From Ptychodera flava (taxonomy: Eukaryota > Hemichordata > Enteropneusta > Ptychoderidae), in the NCBI RefSeq assembly GCF_041260155.1, contig NW_027248378.1:62001-126000 (forward strand): a DNA stretch of 64,000 nt, read 5' to 3'. Shown piece after piece: positions 48,446-60,908 of this stretch. Within the stretch, counting starts at the first letter, position 1; each line of letters begins with the position of its first letter. A program made the translations under genes and the position numbers. The notes under the pieces are model-generated. The model was not told the DNA's origin. It worked only from the letters and a program-made list of their open reading frames with translations, and made no database searches.

Positions 48446-51384
48446 AGGTATGTGTTTCCATAGAAGGTAGTGCCAGATTTCAATTTTTTTCTCAGTAAGA
48501 ATAGATTGATAGCTGTAAAGTAAAGTTCACAGACATAAGGAATGTTGTCTGTCATACTTTTTCTTCCAAGATGTATTTGTCACAAAGATATTCAGGATCT
48601 TTACAGGGTTTAAAGTGAGAGGGGATCAGGTAACACACAGGTTCCGTTGATCAGGTAACAACCAGTAATTGCAGCAATTATGAAAAGAGAAGAGCGGTAT
48701 TGTTTGAGGTTTTTGTGGCGGTTTGCCACCAAAGACAAAAGAATACAAATGACTGTGTAGAAGAAGTGATAGAGTTGAACAATGGTTATCGTAGAGGTTA
48801 AGAGAGACATAGAATGGACCTTGAATTGGAATTATTCTGTGTGGTAGTTTGTTATGTGCAATGAGTTTCTTAGTACAGTAGAAAGTAGGCCAGTCTCCTT
48901 GTGCAGCAGTCAAGAAGTCAGTAGAACATGAAGAAAGAGGTGGTGATTGTTAAATACATTAGTATAGGCATTTAGGTAATCTTCCATAGAGTGAAGAGAT
49001 TGTTGGAATTCATCTGTGAGATTGTTACACGCAGTGTGGCCAACTCTCTCTGATCCACCTGTTGATATACCCTGTCAGAAATTTTAAAAATTTTCTTAAA
49101 ACGAATTTCACAAGAAAAATCTTTATGGCTATAAGAAAGATCGTTGTGATAGACTGAAAGATTCAAATCATGCTTGGAGTGCTCCCAAAAAATTTAAAAG
49201 TCGGAGGTTATTATATTGATCGAACCTCATAAAAATAAAGCATTGACAAAAGATAAGGCAAAATTGCTACTTTGTCGTATTCTCAATAGCAACTCTGATT
49301 TTCCCGTTGACGATAATGCATAAGTTTTGCTTATGTTATAGTCACTGATAATCCTCATTTGGCACCAAGCCAAACTTAATTTTTTAAGGAATTGAAAAGA
49401 AAAAAGTCATTAACAATCTAAAGACCACTTCTGTATTTCTCTAAACAGCTTAGGTAAAAATACAATATGCACTTTTCTGATATGATGACTATATTTGATT
49501 CTCCAGTACTAAACGGCGGATGTGATACATTTAACATTGTAATTACTAGTTTAGTTGATTTGATGTCGAGCGATGTTTCAAAGTCAGATATTTTAAACGA
49601 CTAATTGTTACCAACAACATGTCGTGGAATTCACATTTAAGCTTTATTTAAAATGTGTTAGGATCCATGCCACTCGTATCAGACTTGTCAGGCTGATATC
49701 GGCAAGAGGGAAATCACGGGAAAGCCCTCTCAGGCTCTAATTGTTATTCAGATACTAAAAGCCCTGCAGACGACATCGCCGATAAAACAAGAACACATAT
49801 CAAAATTCCATAAAAGTTCAACTTTCATTGGTGCCGTTCATCACCATCACATGCAAAGATATTCTATCACAACTGGTATGTCAAATATGATTCAATAGAC
49901 AACAAAATCCCGAAGTTTGAACATCTGACGCTCGCTAGTAAAAAATTGCGGGTGGGGTAAACAAAAGGTCACCATTTAGCTATTCATATGAAAATTTATT
50001 GGGCGAAGGCGGTTGATTTCAATAAAAAAAATACGCGCTTGTGTAGCAGGGAAATAAAGTTTCCGAAATTTTTCGTCAGGAGATGTAAAATTGCATATTA
50101 GAAAGTTTGTCATGGACACTTTCGGATATTTTACAGCCATCTCGTACAGTGAACGACAACCAAACTGACAGATAGCATCACAACCTTGACTTTATTTGTC
50201 GGCAAAGAATGTCAACCTAGCATGAACAACGCATTGACCTTGCCATGGAGGAAGTCAGCTGAAGAGTAAACAATTTACTGTGGCGAACGCAGAACACTCA
50301 TATTGTGCGCCAAAAAAAAAACAAGCAATCAAACAAAACCCTACAAAGATGAAAATTGGTTTCAGTACATTTTCTTTTTTTTGTTGATATTATGTTGCAT
50401 AAATTATAAACATAAATCATCGTCCCTTGCATCATTTACAAGCCGTATATAGGCCTGTGCTTGGACATCTTGCAATTGACGACGGTAAAAAAATGTATAT
50501 TTCATTTTGGATGTAATTACATCGATTTACACGCAAATATGGTAGAGTCTATGTCACAGAAATGCATTATTTCATGATCAAAACGTTTCAATACAGGTAG
50601 ATACCACGTTATCTTGCGATATTGCTGTAAAGTTCAGAGTGATACGTTAAAATGGTTCACTATTACCGCCATTCGCTAACGATAAAGCACAGAAAAATCG
50701 AACCCGATTCGATCTTAGCCACATCGGCAAGAATTGTAATTGCATACTTATTAAATTCTATTTTCATATATTTCAAACAGATTTTACGGATGTTACATTG
50801 GCACAAATCATTGATCTGAGCTGCTGGACATAACAATGTCGTTCAGAAATCGATGTGGTTTACAAATCTGCACATGTTAGTTTATGTATTTGATTTCCGA
50901 TCCGATTCGTTGCTTTTAGGCCCGCTACGAAAATCTATTTGCTCGCAAATAGAGTAAAAATTGTGTCAAAAAATACATAATTCATCACATACAAGAAATT
51001 GTCATCTTCTACGTTTTGGAGTTAGTTTTGTTCTTAACAATCCCATCAAAATCCCAAACCCATGTCACATGTGACGCTCACATATCGTGGACGTATCGTG
51101 ACACCTGTTCCCGATTCTGACCAAATTTCGTACGTCGTATAACATTATATCAATGTGCACGCCAATAAGATACTTTTTAAAGCAAAATACGATCTTCACA
51201 TACAAAAAAGGTTATAAAATCAGATGCTCTAAAATATCAGGCGATGTCGATATCGAGTTCAAGCGATCATATCATTGCATTGTCTCTCCCAGCACGCGTT
51301 ATACAACACGTATACGAGTAAACAGTAATAGATTGCTGATCCAATTTTTTTCTTTGGCATGCCATAATATCTATGTGAATAGAA
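48446..51384. other. long AT-rich stretch, no gene recognised
   Basis: Read on both strands; only short chance frames. No TE ends or RNA genes recognised. Confidence 0.5.
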
Positions 51385-51410
51385 TATTATTATTATTAAT
51401 ATTATTATTA

Positions 51411-51459
<49 letters not shown>

Positions 51460-51463
51460 TTTC
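51385..51463. repeat. (TTA)n then (TTTA)n microsatellite
   Basis: Forms the 3' tail of the adjacent minus-strand LINE. Confidence 0.9.
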
Positions 51464-53410
51464 TTAAAAAGCGCACTACACTTCGTCTCAGTGCTCTGCA
51501 CACAAAAAATGAAATAAGAATGACAAATAAAAGAAAATCAATACATATAATTAATCACAGTAACATTCCTTAAAAGATAAGTTTTCAACTGGCGCTTAAA
51601 GGATTGAACCGAACAGTTTAAAATAGCATTAGTAAACGCTAGTTCATTCCATAATATTGGAGCAGCAACTGAAAAAGCACGAAAACCATAGTTTACAGTA
51701 GTGTTCCTCGTATCACGCCGAATTAACGGAGGAACGGAGAACACGTCGTTGAACCTGAATATCTATCAGTGACTTCAAATACTCTGGACATTTACCGGGT
51801 AAGATTTTGAAAGTGAGGAGAAGAATTTTAAACATGAATCATTCTTTTACAGGTAACCAATGCAAATCCATTAAAACAGGCGTGATGTGTTCACATTTCC
51901 GTGTACGACTAATTAAGCGTGCAGCAACATTTTGAACTGACTGCAATTTTTTAAGTTGGTATTTTTGAATGCCATACAGGAGACTATTACAATAGTCAAG
52001 TCGCGATGTCAGAAAAGCATGTATAAGTTTTTCTGTAGATTTCTTGTCAATCAAACAACGAATTATACTAATTCTGTGCAAAGCGAAGAAAGCAGATTTA
52101 CAAATACTATTTACTTGATTCGTCACGAAACCATCAGACTCTAAATGTACTCCAAGATTTTTTACCAATGCAGACGGACTGATGTCAAATGTGCCAATTC
52201 TTAAGGAATTCAACTTCATCGCAACTCTTCTTAAACGCGATGAAAACTGAATTACTTAAGTCTTGCTATTATTAAGAATCAGCATATTTGACATCATCCA
52301 TTGACAAATATTTGAACACATACACTGCATGAAAACCCAATAATTCAGATAAATTCACATTAATGAGTTGCCTGTATTACAGTATAATACACGTGAATTC
52401 GCATGAATCCACATGAATACAGGCTTGCTTAATACAAGCAATGGACCCTTGACTGTATTCATCTGTATATGCACTATTCAGCTAAAATACAGACACTCAG
52501 CCATGCTAATACAGTAAATATTATTGGGTTTCCTTGCGGTGATAATTCAAGATCTGATCTAACATCTGCGGGGCTATTGCAAACAACATAAATCTGAGAA
52601 TCATCTGCGTACAACATGTATTCCAAACCATGAGCAGAAATTATATCAACAAGAGGTGCAGTGTACAGTGCAAAAAGGATGGGTCCAAGTATCGAACCTT
52701 GTGGAAAACCATAGTGTAAAAAGGCATCTTTTGAAGTTGTTGTATCGATAGATACACGTTGTACACGATTTGATAGATATGAACGTAGTCACTAATTCAG
52801 AACTACACCTGTCACTCCGAAACGAGATCGCAATCTGTGAATCAAAATGCCATGGTCGAGAGTATCGAATGCAGCTTACAAATCTAGCATAACCATAACT
52901 TCATCTTTTCGAGAGTCTAATGCAATCATAATATCATTATGCACTCGTAGAAGGGCTGTTTCAGAACTGTGGTGCGGGCGATAGGCGGATTGACACTTTG
53001 CATTTAAACATTGTCTGCCAAATAGTTTTTCAACTGTTCGGCGACAATGCGCTCTAAACACTTTGACAGAAAACACAGATTCGACACAGGTCTGTAGTTC
53101 TTAAGTACAATGATTTAGACCTGGGTTCTTTATCAAGGGTCGGATAATTGCAGTTATAAAAGCCTCCGGAACAATGCCCCTCGAGAGTTAAGAATTAAAA
53201 AGGTGTGTAATAAAAGGTACAAGATCATGAATACAAGATTAAAAATTTCAGTTGGTAGAATACAGTTTGAGTCACACAAAAAAGCGTAACTTACACAACA
53301 TTTCTTTGTAGGATCAGAGACTTCAGTATTGCTATCGAGTTCAGCCTTGATCCTCGGCGCGATCGGAGCAACACGATATGCGTAGGCAGCGAAGTGTGTT
53401 AACAATGGGA
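51464..53410 (-). mobile_element. CR1-like LINE, 5'-truncated, split by a MITE
   Basis: Reads right to left: GIVPEAFITAIIRPLIKNPG, CLNAKCQSAYRPHHSSETAL, VMVMLDL-stop-AAFDTLDHGIL, GFPQGSILGPILFALYTAPL, LYADDSQIYVVCNSPADVRS, (MITE 52323-52541), then LVKNLGVHLESDGFVTNQVN, FLTSRLDYCNSLLYGIQKYQ, LISRTRKCEHITPVLMDLHW and RAFSVAAPILWNELAFTNAI before the AAAT-type tail. The catalytic YADD is intact. A few stops and frame changes disable it. Confidence 0.85.
52323..52541 (+). mobile_element. MITE, family 1, 219 bp, inserted in CR1-like RT
   Basis: Starts CACTGCATGAAAACCCAATA; the right end is more diverged (GGGTTTCCTTGCGGTG). ATA at 52320-52322 and 52542-52544 is the target duplication. Taking one ATA out rejoins LEL-CVQIFV in the RT frame. 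Confidence 0.9.
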
Positions 53411-53944
53411 CCTTAGGCTAAAGACAAGCACAGTTCAAAAGCTGGCCGGTCACATTAATGAGGAATTCCCGAAAAAACTTAGACTTTGTTCAAGTCGGTG
53501 AATTAAAAAAATATTTAAAATAGTTTCTCTTGTGTCTCTCCTATTTCATACAAACCTATTCGGAATTTGGAAGCTCATGCTTGGTTACCCCAGCCATTGA
53601 ATGCATTACCTTTGAGTCTGCGCAGTGTAGTGAGTTAGTTTCTGCCGGATTCACCAACTTGGAGTTCTTACAAAGTACCGGCGGCGAGACGAACTGTGTA
53701 CACAGTGACATCAAGCAAATACAAAATGATTGACAGCTCCAGCCATTATTATGGCAAATAAGGAGAACGCATGCTAATACACCTCTGCATATATTGAAAA
53801 CTTTGCTGTCATCTCCATGTTGTGCATAGCGCAGTTACGAGAGGTTCGATACTATGCGGCGGCCGCTGTGTATCGAACCACACGTAACCGTGGTGCAAAG
53901 CCAGCTGCACTTAGACACTGACTACGTTGAGCGCTGGGCAAATA
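53411..53944. other. upstream of helicase exon, CpG-containing
   Basis: 53840-53940 is CpG-rich (GCGGCGGCCGCTGTG), compatible with a promoter for the exon at 53945. No other feature. Confidence 0.3.
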
Positions 53945-54093
53945 ATGGCATCAAGTTCGTACATCGACCGCGTTTTACTACTGATCGGTCGACTGTCGCT
54001 AATTACCAAAGAAAGGTTGTTTAGAATTACATTGTGGGAAAAAAATGTGTTCGTCTGCGCACCAACCGGCAGCAGAAAATCACTGACATACGA
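53945..54093 (+). CDS. first exon of a RecQ-like helicase, damaged Walker A
   Basis: ATG at 53945 starts MASSSYIDRVLLLIGRLSL, continues KERLFRITLWEKNVFVC and ends APTGSRKSLTYE at a GA|GTGAGT donor. VFVCxPTGxGKSLxYE is the Q-motif-to-Walker A region of RecQ-type DNA helicases; here the Walker A glycine before Lys is Arg (AGA for GGA), which should impair ATP binding. Multi-copy RecQ-like genes are common in invertebrate genomes. No exon with the DEAH box or later motifs was found to the right, so this is probably a fragment. Confidence 0.5.
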
Positions 54094-56382
54094 GTGAGTT
54101 TATATGAGTTTTATGCACGTCTTGCTTGGGGTCAATAGTTAACTCCTCCCAATATCATGAATATGTAGAATCAGTGGTGTCATAATAAACACGTTGATAA
54201 AAACGTCATCTCATTAATAATTTATAGCAACGCAACCCTGCAAGAAGTTCAAGTCTGTGATTCCGGGTGAAACTCCCCTTTATAGCGTTCACCCTATCCA
54301 TAGCGTCCACTCCACTCACGCGCGCATGAAAGCAAACTATAAATCATTGCGTTCACTCCACTCAAACATTCACAAATCACAGACTCGAACCAAGTTTAGA
54401 AATAACTAAGAAATTCCCGAACAATCGCACGACAACACAGACACTTCAAATAAAGAGGATCAAAGAAAAACTTGTATTACCTTCAGGAAAATTGATTATT
54501 ATTTACAAATCGCCGTAATAAAAATGAAATTTATATCAAAATCTCACCTCGGCGCTCAGTGACGCCGTTGATGCACACTGGTACAGTCGCTCAAACATCC
54601 ACTAGTAACTTAAATGATCGGAAAAATATCGGCTAAAAATAACATCAGTATCTGTCGAGTATATTTCCGAAGCCAAGAAAACGTTGATTGGCGAATGTTT
54701 TCCGTTTACAATTTTTTTCTATAAAACTAACGACCGGCAGAGGGGCACGACAGCGTGCCGCTCTAAATCCCGCCGAAATCCCGCCCTACATGAGATCTCG
54801 TTCTTAAATGCTAGTTGTTTCTTTACTCAAACTAGGTTCCCTTAGGCCGGTACCAGCATGTGTGTTTGTTTTACTTTGTTCATATGCATTAACTGGAAAT
54901 CTGTGCTGCAAATATAAATTTATTCATGCACACTCGTTTGCAAGTGTAGTCTGCCAATATGAAAATGCGCGCGCGTGAATGTATAGTCTGGAGAACTACG
55001 TCTCGTGCTATCAATAGTATCATGTTGCTGAGATTTAAAATGATGTGCTGTTGACAGAAACTGGAACTACTGCAGAGAATACTATTCAGGACATGATGTG
55101 TGAGTCTCTAAGGTAGCAAGTAGGACGTTTAGGAAATCCTTACAGAATCCTTACAAAATCCACAGACCTTTGGCGAATCAATAAATACATTTTTTGTATC
55201 AAGCTGATAGGTTCAAAGATCCGTCACTTTGCGACAAGCTAGATAAATGCAGTCAAACCTGTCTGACCCGTCAACGGTCATTGATTCCCCACCACAAACG
55301 CTCGAATTTCCTAAAAAATGTCTTCCAGTCGCGTTAGACTTTGATTATAACCACAGAGTTTGATCGACAGCAACTTAGCGCTGACCACTTGGTAGTCTGT
55401 CTGCGTTTTTGCGGCCGGGGAAAACAAAAAAGTGGCATTTCCTGGAGCGTATACTCGCGTGTTGCCTGTTTGGTATCCACTTACACAATGAACGCTGCCA
55501 TAGTTTCGCGTCCTTTTAAAGGGAGGCTGCGCCTTTTAGATAAGTCTGTTTTTTGTGTCTCTGACCCGAACTCCCCCACTGGGTAATTTCATATCTATCA
55601 AAGTAACTTTTCATGGTGAAATTTGCATGGACGTTTAACCCTATTATTATTCACATTATCATTTCTATGCAATACTTATATTAATTATTTATTATTATAT
55701 TTTTATCCTGGTCTCCAACCCTGGATGATACAGCACTTGTCATTTGAGGTCGAAGTTTCAGAGTTTGGCACACAGATTTCTTGAATGTGAAGTACAGGTT
55801 ACTTTACCCTAACAAACAACATCAAAGAATATGTCGATTGCCTCACCTTCTCTTATCATAATAAATACACTGTAGTAGAACTTTTACACCTCGAAAGAGT
55901 ATTGGTTTGCCCGATTCAGGCGTTGATTGGCTCAAAACTTCGCAGTCGACGTGTCGGTCAGCCCATGAATATGTCTTAAAGTATCTCTTAGCAAGTCATA
56001 AAGAGAACATATCGTCATACATTCTATTATGTTATAACAGATAATTTTTTTACGTCATATCCTTACATTATTACTGATAATGCATTCTATTATTTAGCAT
56101 TGTGGCCCCTTAGCGAGCATAACAATACAAGTTTTTATGGAAAAGGAAAAAAGGACTGCGCATTTAAAGGGAGGGAAAGTATGGGATAAACGATGTAATA
56201 TACAAAACGAAAATCTTGATAATGGTGCACAATATCAAATACAATATCTTACTGTACGCCTTATCATTTTTTTGGCCTTCCGCATGCACTCGTCGTCTGC
56301 TCTGTCTGTCCCGGGCTCAGCATGCAGTACCCGTCGGCCGACCAATAAACTGCATGCAATGCACTGTACCACTACTAGTACT
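54094..56382. other. no gene recognised; weak foldback at 54249-54395
   Basis: TTCAAGTCTGTGATT near 54250 is roughly complementary to AATCACAGACTCGAA near 54375, so the segment may be a MITE remnant. Otherwise nothing recognised. Confidence 0.35.
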
Positions 56383-56596
56383 AACACGATTGGAACTAAT
56401 TTAGGATAATTAAATCTTCATATTTTTCAAATTTCTCAAAAGATGTTACGTGTCCTATAGTTTAATGTTGCAATATTAGAAATTACTCATGAAAACAAAT
56501 GTGTAACGTAAAAAGAAAAGCAGATAAGGTTACATTTGTATGTAACATGGACTCTACTACACCATCCAATTTTTCCAAATTAGTTCCCATCGTGTT
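56383..56596. mobile_element. TIR element AACACGATTGG, short copy (214 bp)
   Basis: Left end AACACGATTGGAACTAATTT and right end AAATTAGTTCCCATCGTGTT are inverted repeats of about 34 bp. Same termini as the element at 62347 but a different, shorter interior. No coding frame. Possible TA duplication if the ends are trimmed by one base. Confidence 0.75.
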
Positions 56597-59500
56597 AACG
56601 TTGCATTTTTGAAGGAAAAGAAAAGGGATTGCATCCTTATCATTTATATCGAACTTGAAATATCACCTTTCAATATCATGCCATTCAAAAAGTCGAACCG
56701 TTAAATTGCTGTTCATTTTTTTTGTGTTGAACATGTGTGTTCAGTGCTGTGCAGTGTGGAATGTGTGTTAATGTATATAGTATACAGGTTCAGGGCCTGA
56801 CGACGCTCACTGGCTTCAAACTCAGTTTAAATTTCTATTTTTATTTGTTTTCTACATTTATAAATTCACTTGCATTGCCAAAACTAAAGTAATCTAGCAA
56901 TAATTTACCCCCTCACGGCCAAAAATGGAATCAAGGAAACTTTGCAGTCCATAATGTACCTGGCTTCGCCTCGTACATTATATCGTGCAAAGTTTGCTTT
57001 CGTCCATTATGAGCAGGGAGGGAGTACATTATTGCTTAAATATTTATTGCCCTGGAATACCCTCGAGTAATGCATCGAAATAATTCACAATACACAGGGA
57101 AGAACGTACGTCCGTGGAAAGGTAACAAACAGTCAGATCCGGCAACTGATCGTTCGCAAAATACGAAGAGATGGTGGTGAAGACGATTGGCTTCGCAGAT
57201 CCTACTCAAAGCAGTGAAGAGATCAGAGATATATTTTATTCGTCAGCATCAACAGTAAAGAACATGCAATTCTGTCTTTGGCTGTACTTGAGATACGTAT
57301 TTCGCTGGGGACATTATAAAATTAAAAAATACCTCCATTTGGACTTTGACGCCGCGTCTGAGCATGGTTTGAGACTCTCGAACGGCCAATGAGACATTCT
57401 TGCGCCTGACATAACCGACTCCCTGACGTAACGAATGCACATTTGATAGTTACAGCAGGAAGTAAGTTTAAGAGCAATTGTAGAAGTGTTGGTTTTAGCC
57501 AATGCGGTCAAGTTCTGCAAACGTATAGGGCGAAAGACACGTCGTTATAAAGTAAAAATATATCAATTAGAATTTATTGATATTCATGAATAAAAACAAT
57601 CGTCATCATAGTGCCAGTTCTCAGATTTCCCGCACTAAGATGCCAGGGATTGGTAGGCAAGCCTGGATGACAAGAATGTTAAGAAATGATTTATTATGTA
57701 GAGCCGGGATACTTCATGTTTGTAGTATACGTAACCTAGATTTAGGTATTTCATTTTTCAATTTGATGATACGTGCATTGCATATTTTCTGCAAGTAAGC
57801 TAAATATCAGACAGTTCACATATGGCAAAATATCTTATCGAAGACACCAGTGCACTTCATCCAAATGCACAATCGATGCGTCCAGCTTTTTCGTCAAACA
57901 GTGCAATAAGGCACATGTTAAATCGTGACACTGCCATGCTTCAAATAGATCTAATGACATAACGTAAAATGTTTTTACTCCAAACTCTATCGCCAGCCTA
58001 CCAACCGAACATACTTCGACAAAGCTGCACGATAAAAACGTTTAATAAACAAAAGGTAAATAAATGTACTAATCTCTCCATTGCATAAATTTCGTAGAAA
58101 TTCCAATCAAAGTTCTATCCCAACATTTTCAGTCGTGTAAACAGGCGTGGGGGGATAACACCCCGGCCTTCCCTTCACAAATATATTCCTCCGCCTTTGA
58201 AAATGCTTCATGGTATATGGTTTGGCAAGATTTAGTCGATTCCCCCAAACTAAAGACGGGCTAGCAATACCATTGTGCCGATCAAAACCTCTTAGCAATT
58301 CCTGACATGGGAAGCTGGGTGAAAAAGCAGTGTAAGTTTATGCAAATATATAGAAATTACCCTATTTTCTAGCTCTCTTTGACTCTGGCAGGTTCAGAAT
58401 TTCCATATATTCTTTAAATAAGAATAAACGGAATTACTATTTTAACTGTAAAATTCTAATATTTTTAATAATAGACATTTTAATTTGCTTATAATGATTT
58501 TTATCACTTTTAGAGTGTCAGTTTTTCAACCCCTGTAAATTAGAAGGAGGATAGATAATGCGAAAACGTTCAATTTTTCTATATGTACTCTTGTTTCATA
58601 TAATTCATTATATTAATTTATCACTGATACGAAAATTGAGGTTGTCTACGCCAAAGTTGTGCCCCTTTGAGTACTCTTCGAGTAAACTATTTCTACCAAC
58701 TATACTTAACATTTTGTCCTTTTTGAAAACACATTTGAGGGGGGTCCCTTGTCACACCTGATAAGAAATAGCGCTTTGAAAAACTTATTTCGGTAACGTA
58801 CGGCTCCTGCTTAAACTAGCTTTTGAGAAAATATCCGTGAATTTTTGTTCGTTTTCTTACTCATGGGAATTGTTTCAGTAAATCAATATCTAATACTATT
58901 TTATATTTGCTAATGATCCATAGCTATGATGTTGCTTAACCAAAGTTATTGCACGTCACATCTACCTCTCTCATCATTTATATGCGAATTACTGCGAAAT
59001 ATTGTAATAAATCGACTATAAAAACGCATTAATTCTAATTAAGCACCTCTTTCATAGAAGTCGCAAGGTACCGCATACACAATTTCTGTTATCCTCTTCA
59101 TATTAATCCGACACTATCTCATTTCATCATAGTATGCTATCAAGCAATCACTGCAGGATATGAGCTGTGATAAATGTAAGAAGGCCGGCGAAAAGAACAT
59201 AATGATATCTCCCTGGGACAAGCCAAATTCAACACACTTACCTCATTTTCTCCAGCAAATATTCGTTTTCAGAAAATTGTTTCGTGAATATAGTCATTTT
59301 TTATTTTCATGCAATAAGAGTACTTTAGAGATATTTTTTCAAAGCCTTTTGTCAAAGCAGAACTCAAAATTAGCCTCCCGATAACTCTTAAACTTGCAAG
59401 GGTTATCGGGTCAAACGAATTCTCATGCAGTGAAGTCATCAAATTATATGTGCCTGTCAAAATCAGTAAATTGCTTCTTCTCAAACGCTACAGGGCAAAT

Positions 59501-59881
59501 CAAATTACTTCTGTATAATGTTTCTATTAGGACTGCTAAAATTTGCTAATGAAATTGTATGTTGTAAAATAACATTCGCCGCCTTATCTCATTCTATTTC
59601 ATTGGCGCAAGTACTTACAAGCTCGCGAAAGGTATTTGCATTAATGGCGTGGTTCTGTGGCAATATTGGCATGAAAGAAAACCTATGCAAACTATAAAAC
59701 AATATAAAATCTTCTCTAGAAGTCATAGACCATACAACTGACATCATACGCATAACACTCAAATCTCTTGACGTAATGACCGTATCGTCACTCGTCTACG
59801 ACTCGTAGTGACACTGTCACTACGTCACATGTATTTTCCTTCGCTTCACGAACAAAAATATTGGGAAATATATTAATTTAC
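56597..59881. other. no gene recognised
   Basis: AT-rich with scattered CpG near 57100-57420. Short frames (for example MSCDKCKKAGEKN near 59160) have no supporting context. Confidence 0.45.
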
Positions 59882-60066
59882 TTATCTATATTTATGCTGT
59901 TTACTGGTATTGATGAAAATAATCGCAATCATACCAATCCATAATCCGATGACAGTAGGTCAGAATTCGTGAGACAATAGTTGTAAACATAGACACAAAA
60001 CAGCAAGGAACAGATAGTAAATAGACGGTACACAAACAAATTCATATTCATGAAAGAAAGATATAT
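59882..60066 (-). repeat. 185-bp direct repeat, 3' side of RT fragment
   Basis: Aligns with 60723-60908 with about eight differences. Same orientation on both sides of the RT fragment. Confidence 0.9.
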
Positions 60067-60188
60067 TGCCCTCGGGCCAGAAGACCAAGAAGTGATGTCA
60101 GGTGTTTCGAAAATAGTAAGCGCATCCTGCCCCACATGTGGCACCCGCCATATATCAATCTATAAGTCAGATAGGTAGTGGTCACTAA

Positions 60189-60716
60189 CTAAGGCCCAAT
60201 GTCACCGATGCCATCAGTGATCATTTGTCGAAGAGAGATATTGTATTTATCTATCAGCTTGCGATACCTGCCAAAAAAGCGTTTGAATGTAGAGACAAAT
60301 CTTGCTCTGGTGTAACCTTGATTTAATAGTTTGTAAGAGACATGGCCATGTCTCTCTACAAAATCACCATATGAACTGCATGCTCTAGCATATCGAATAA
60401 GCTGGGAAATGTATACCCCATAAGCTGGTGAGAGTGCAATATTACTTATGAGGTGTGGAAAATTGATGATACTAAAGTTAAAATCATCTCTCTTGTCATA
60501 TAGTCTAGTAGAAAGGTGACCATTAGAGTCAAATTCAAGTACAATGTCCAGATATGAAGCAGAAAAGGCCGTTTCTGTAGTTTCTTTAATCTCCAATTCT
60601 GGAGGATAAATCATAGCGAGATATTTACTGAATTCAGAGTTATTCATAGAAATAACATCGTCTATGTATCTATATGTTAGATTGAAAGTTCGAGCTACAG
60701 AGACCTTTTTCTGTTA
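60189..60716 (-). pseudogene. RT fragment, Penelope-like type (YIDD)
   Basis: Reading leftward: VARTFNLTYRYIDDVISMNN (RT catalytic motif C, YIDD), KYLAMIYPPELEIKETTETA, SASYLDIVLEFDSNGHLSTR, LYDKRDDFNFSIINFPHL, PAYGVYISQLIRYARACSSY, LLNQGYTRARFVSTFKRFFG and a terminal RKLIDKYNISLRQMI. This C-terminal pattern is frequent in invertebrate Penelope-like RTs as I recall; the GIY-YIG nuclease, if any, would lie downstream and is not present. The N-terminal RT fingers/palm are missing, cut at the 60723 repeat. Confidence 0.6.
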
Positions 60717-60722
60717 ATTAAG

Positions 60723-60908
60723 TTATCTATATTTATGCTGTTTACTGGCATTGATGAACAATAATCGCAATCATACCAATCCATAACCCGATGACAGTAG
60801 GTCAGAATTCGTGAGACAATAGTTGTAAACATAGACACAAAACAGCACAGAACAGACAGTAAATAGACGGTACACAAACAAAGTCATATTCATGAAAGAA
60901 AGATATAT
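60723..60908 (-). repeat. 186-bp direct repeat, 5' side of RT fragment
   Basis: Second copy of 59882-60066. It abuts the truncated RT. Confidence 0.9.

Noticed and set aside
60695..60877. Membrane-like protein MCTVYLLSVLCCFVSMF
   Set aside because: Lies within the 186-bp direct repeat and recurs in the other copy as a chance frame.
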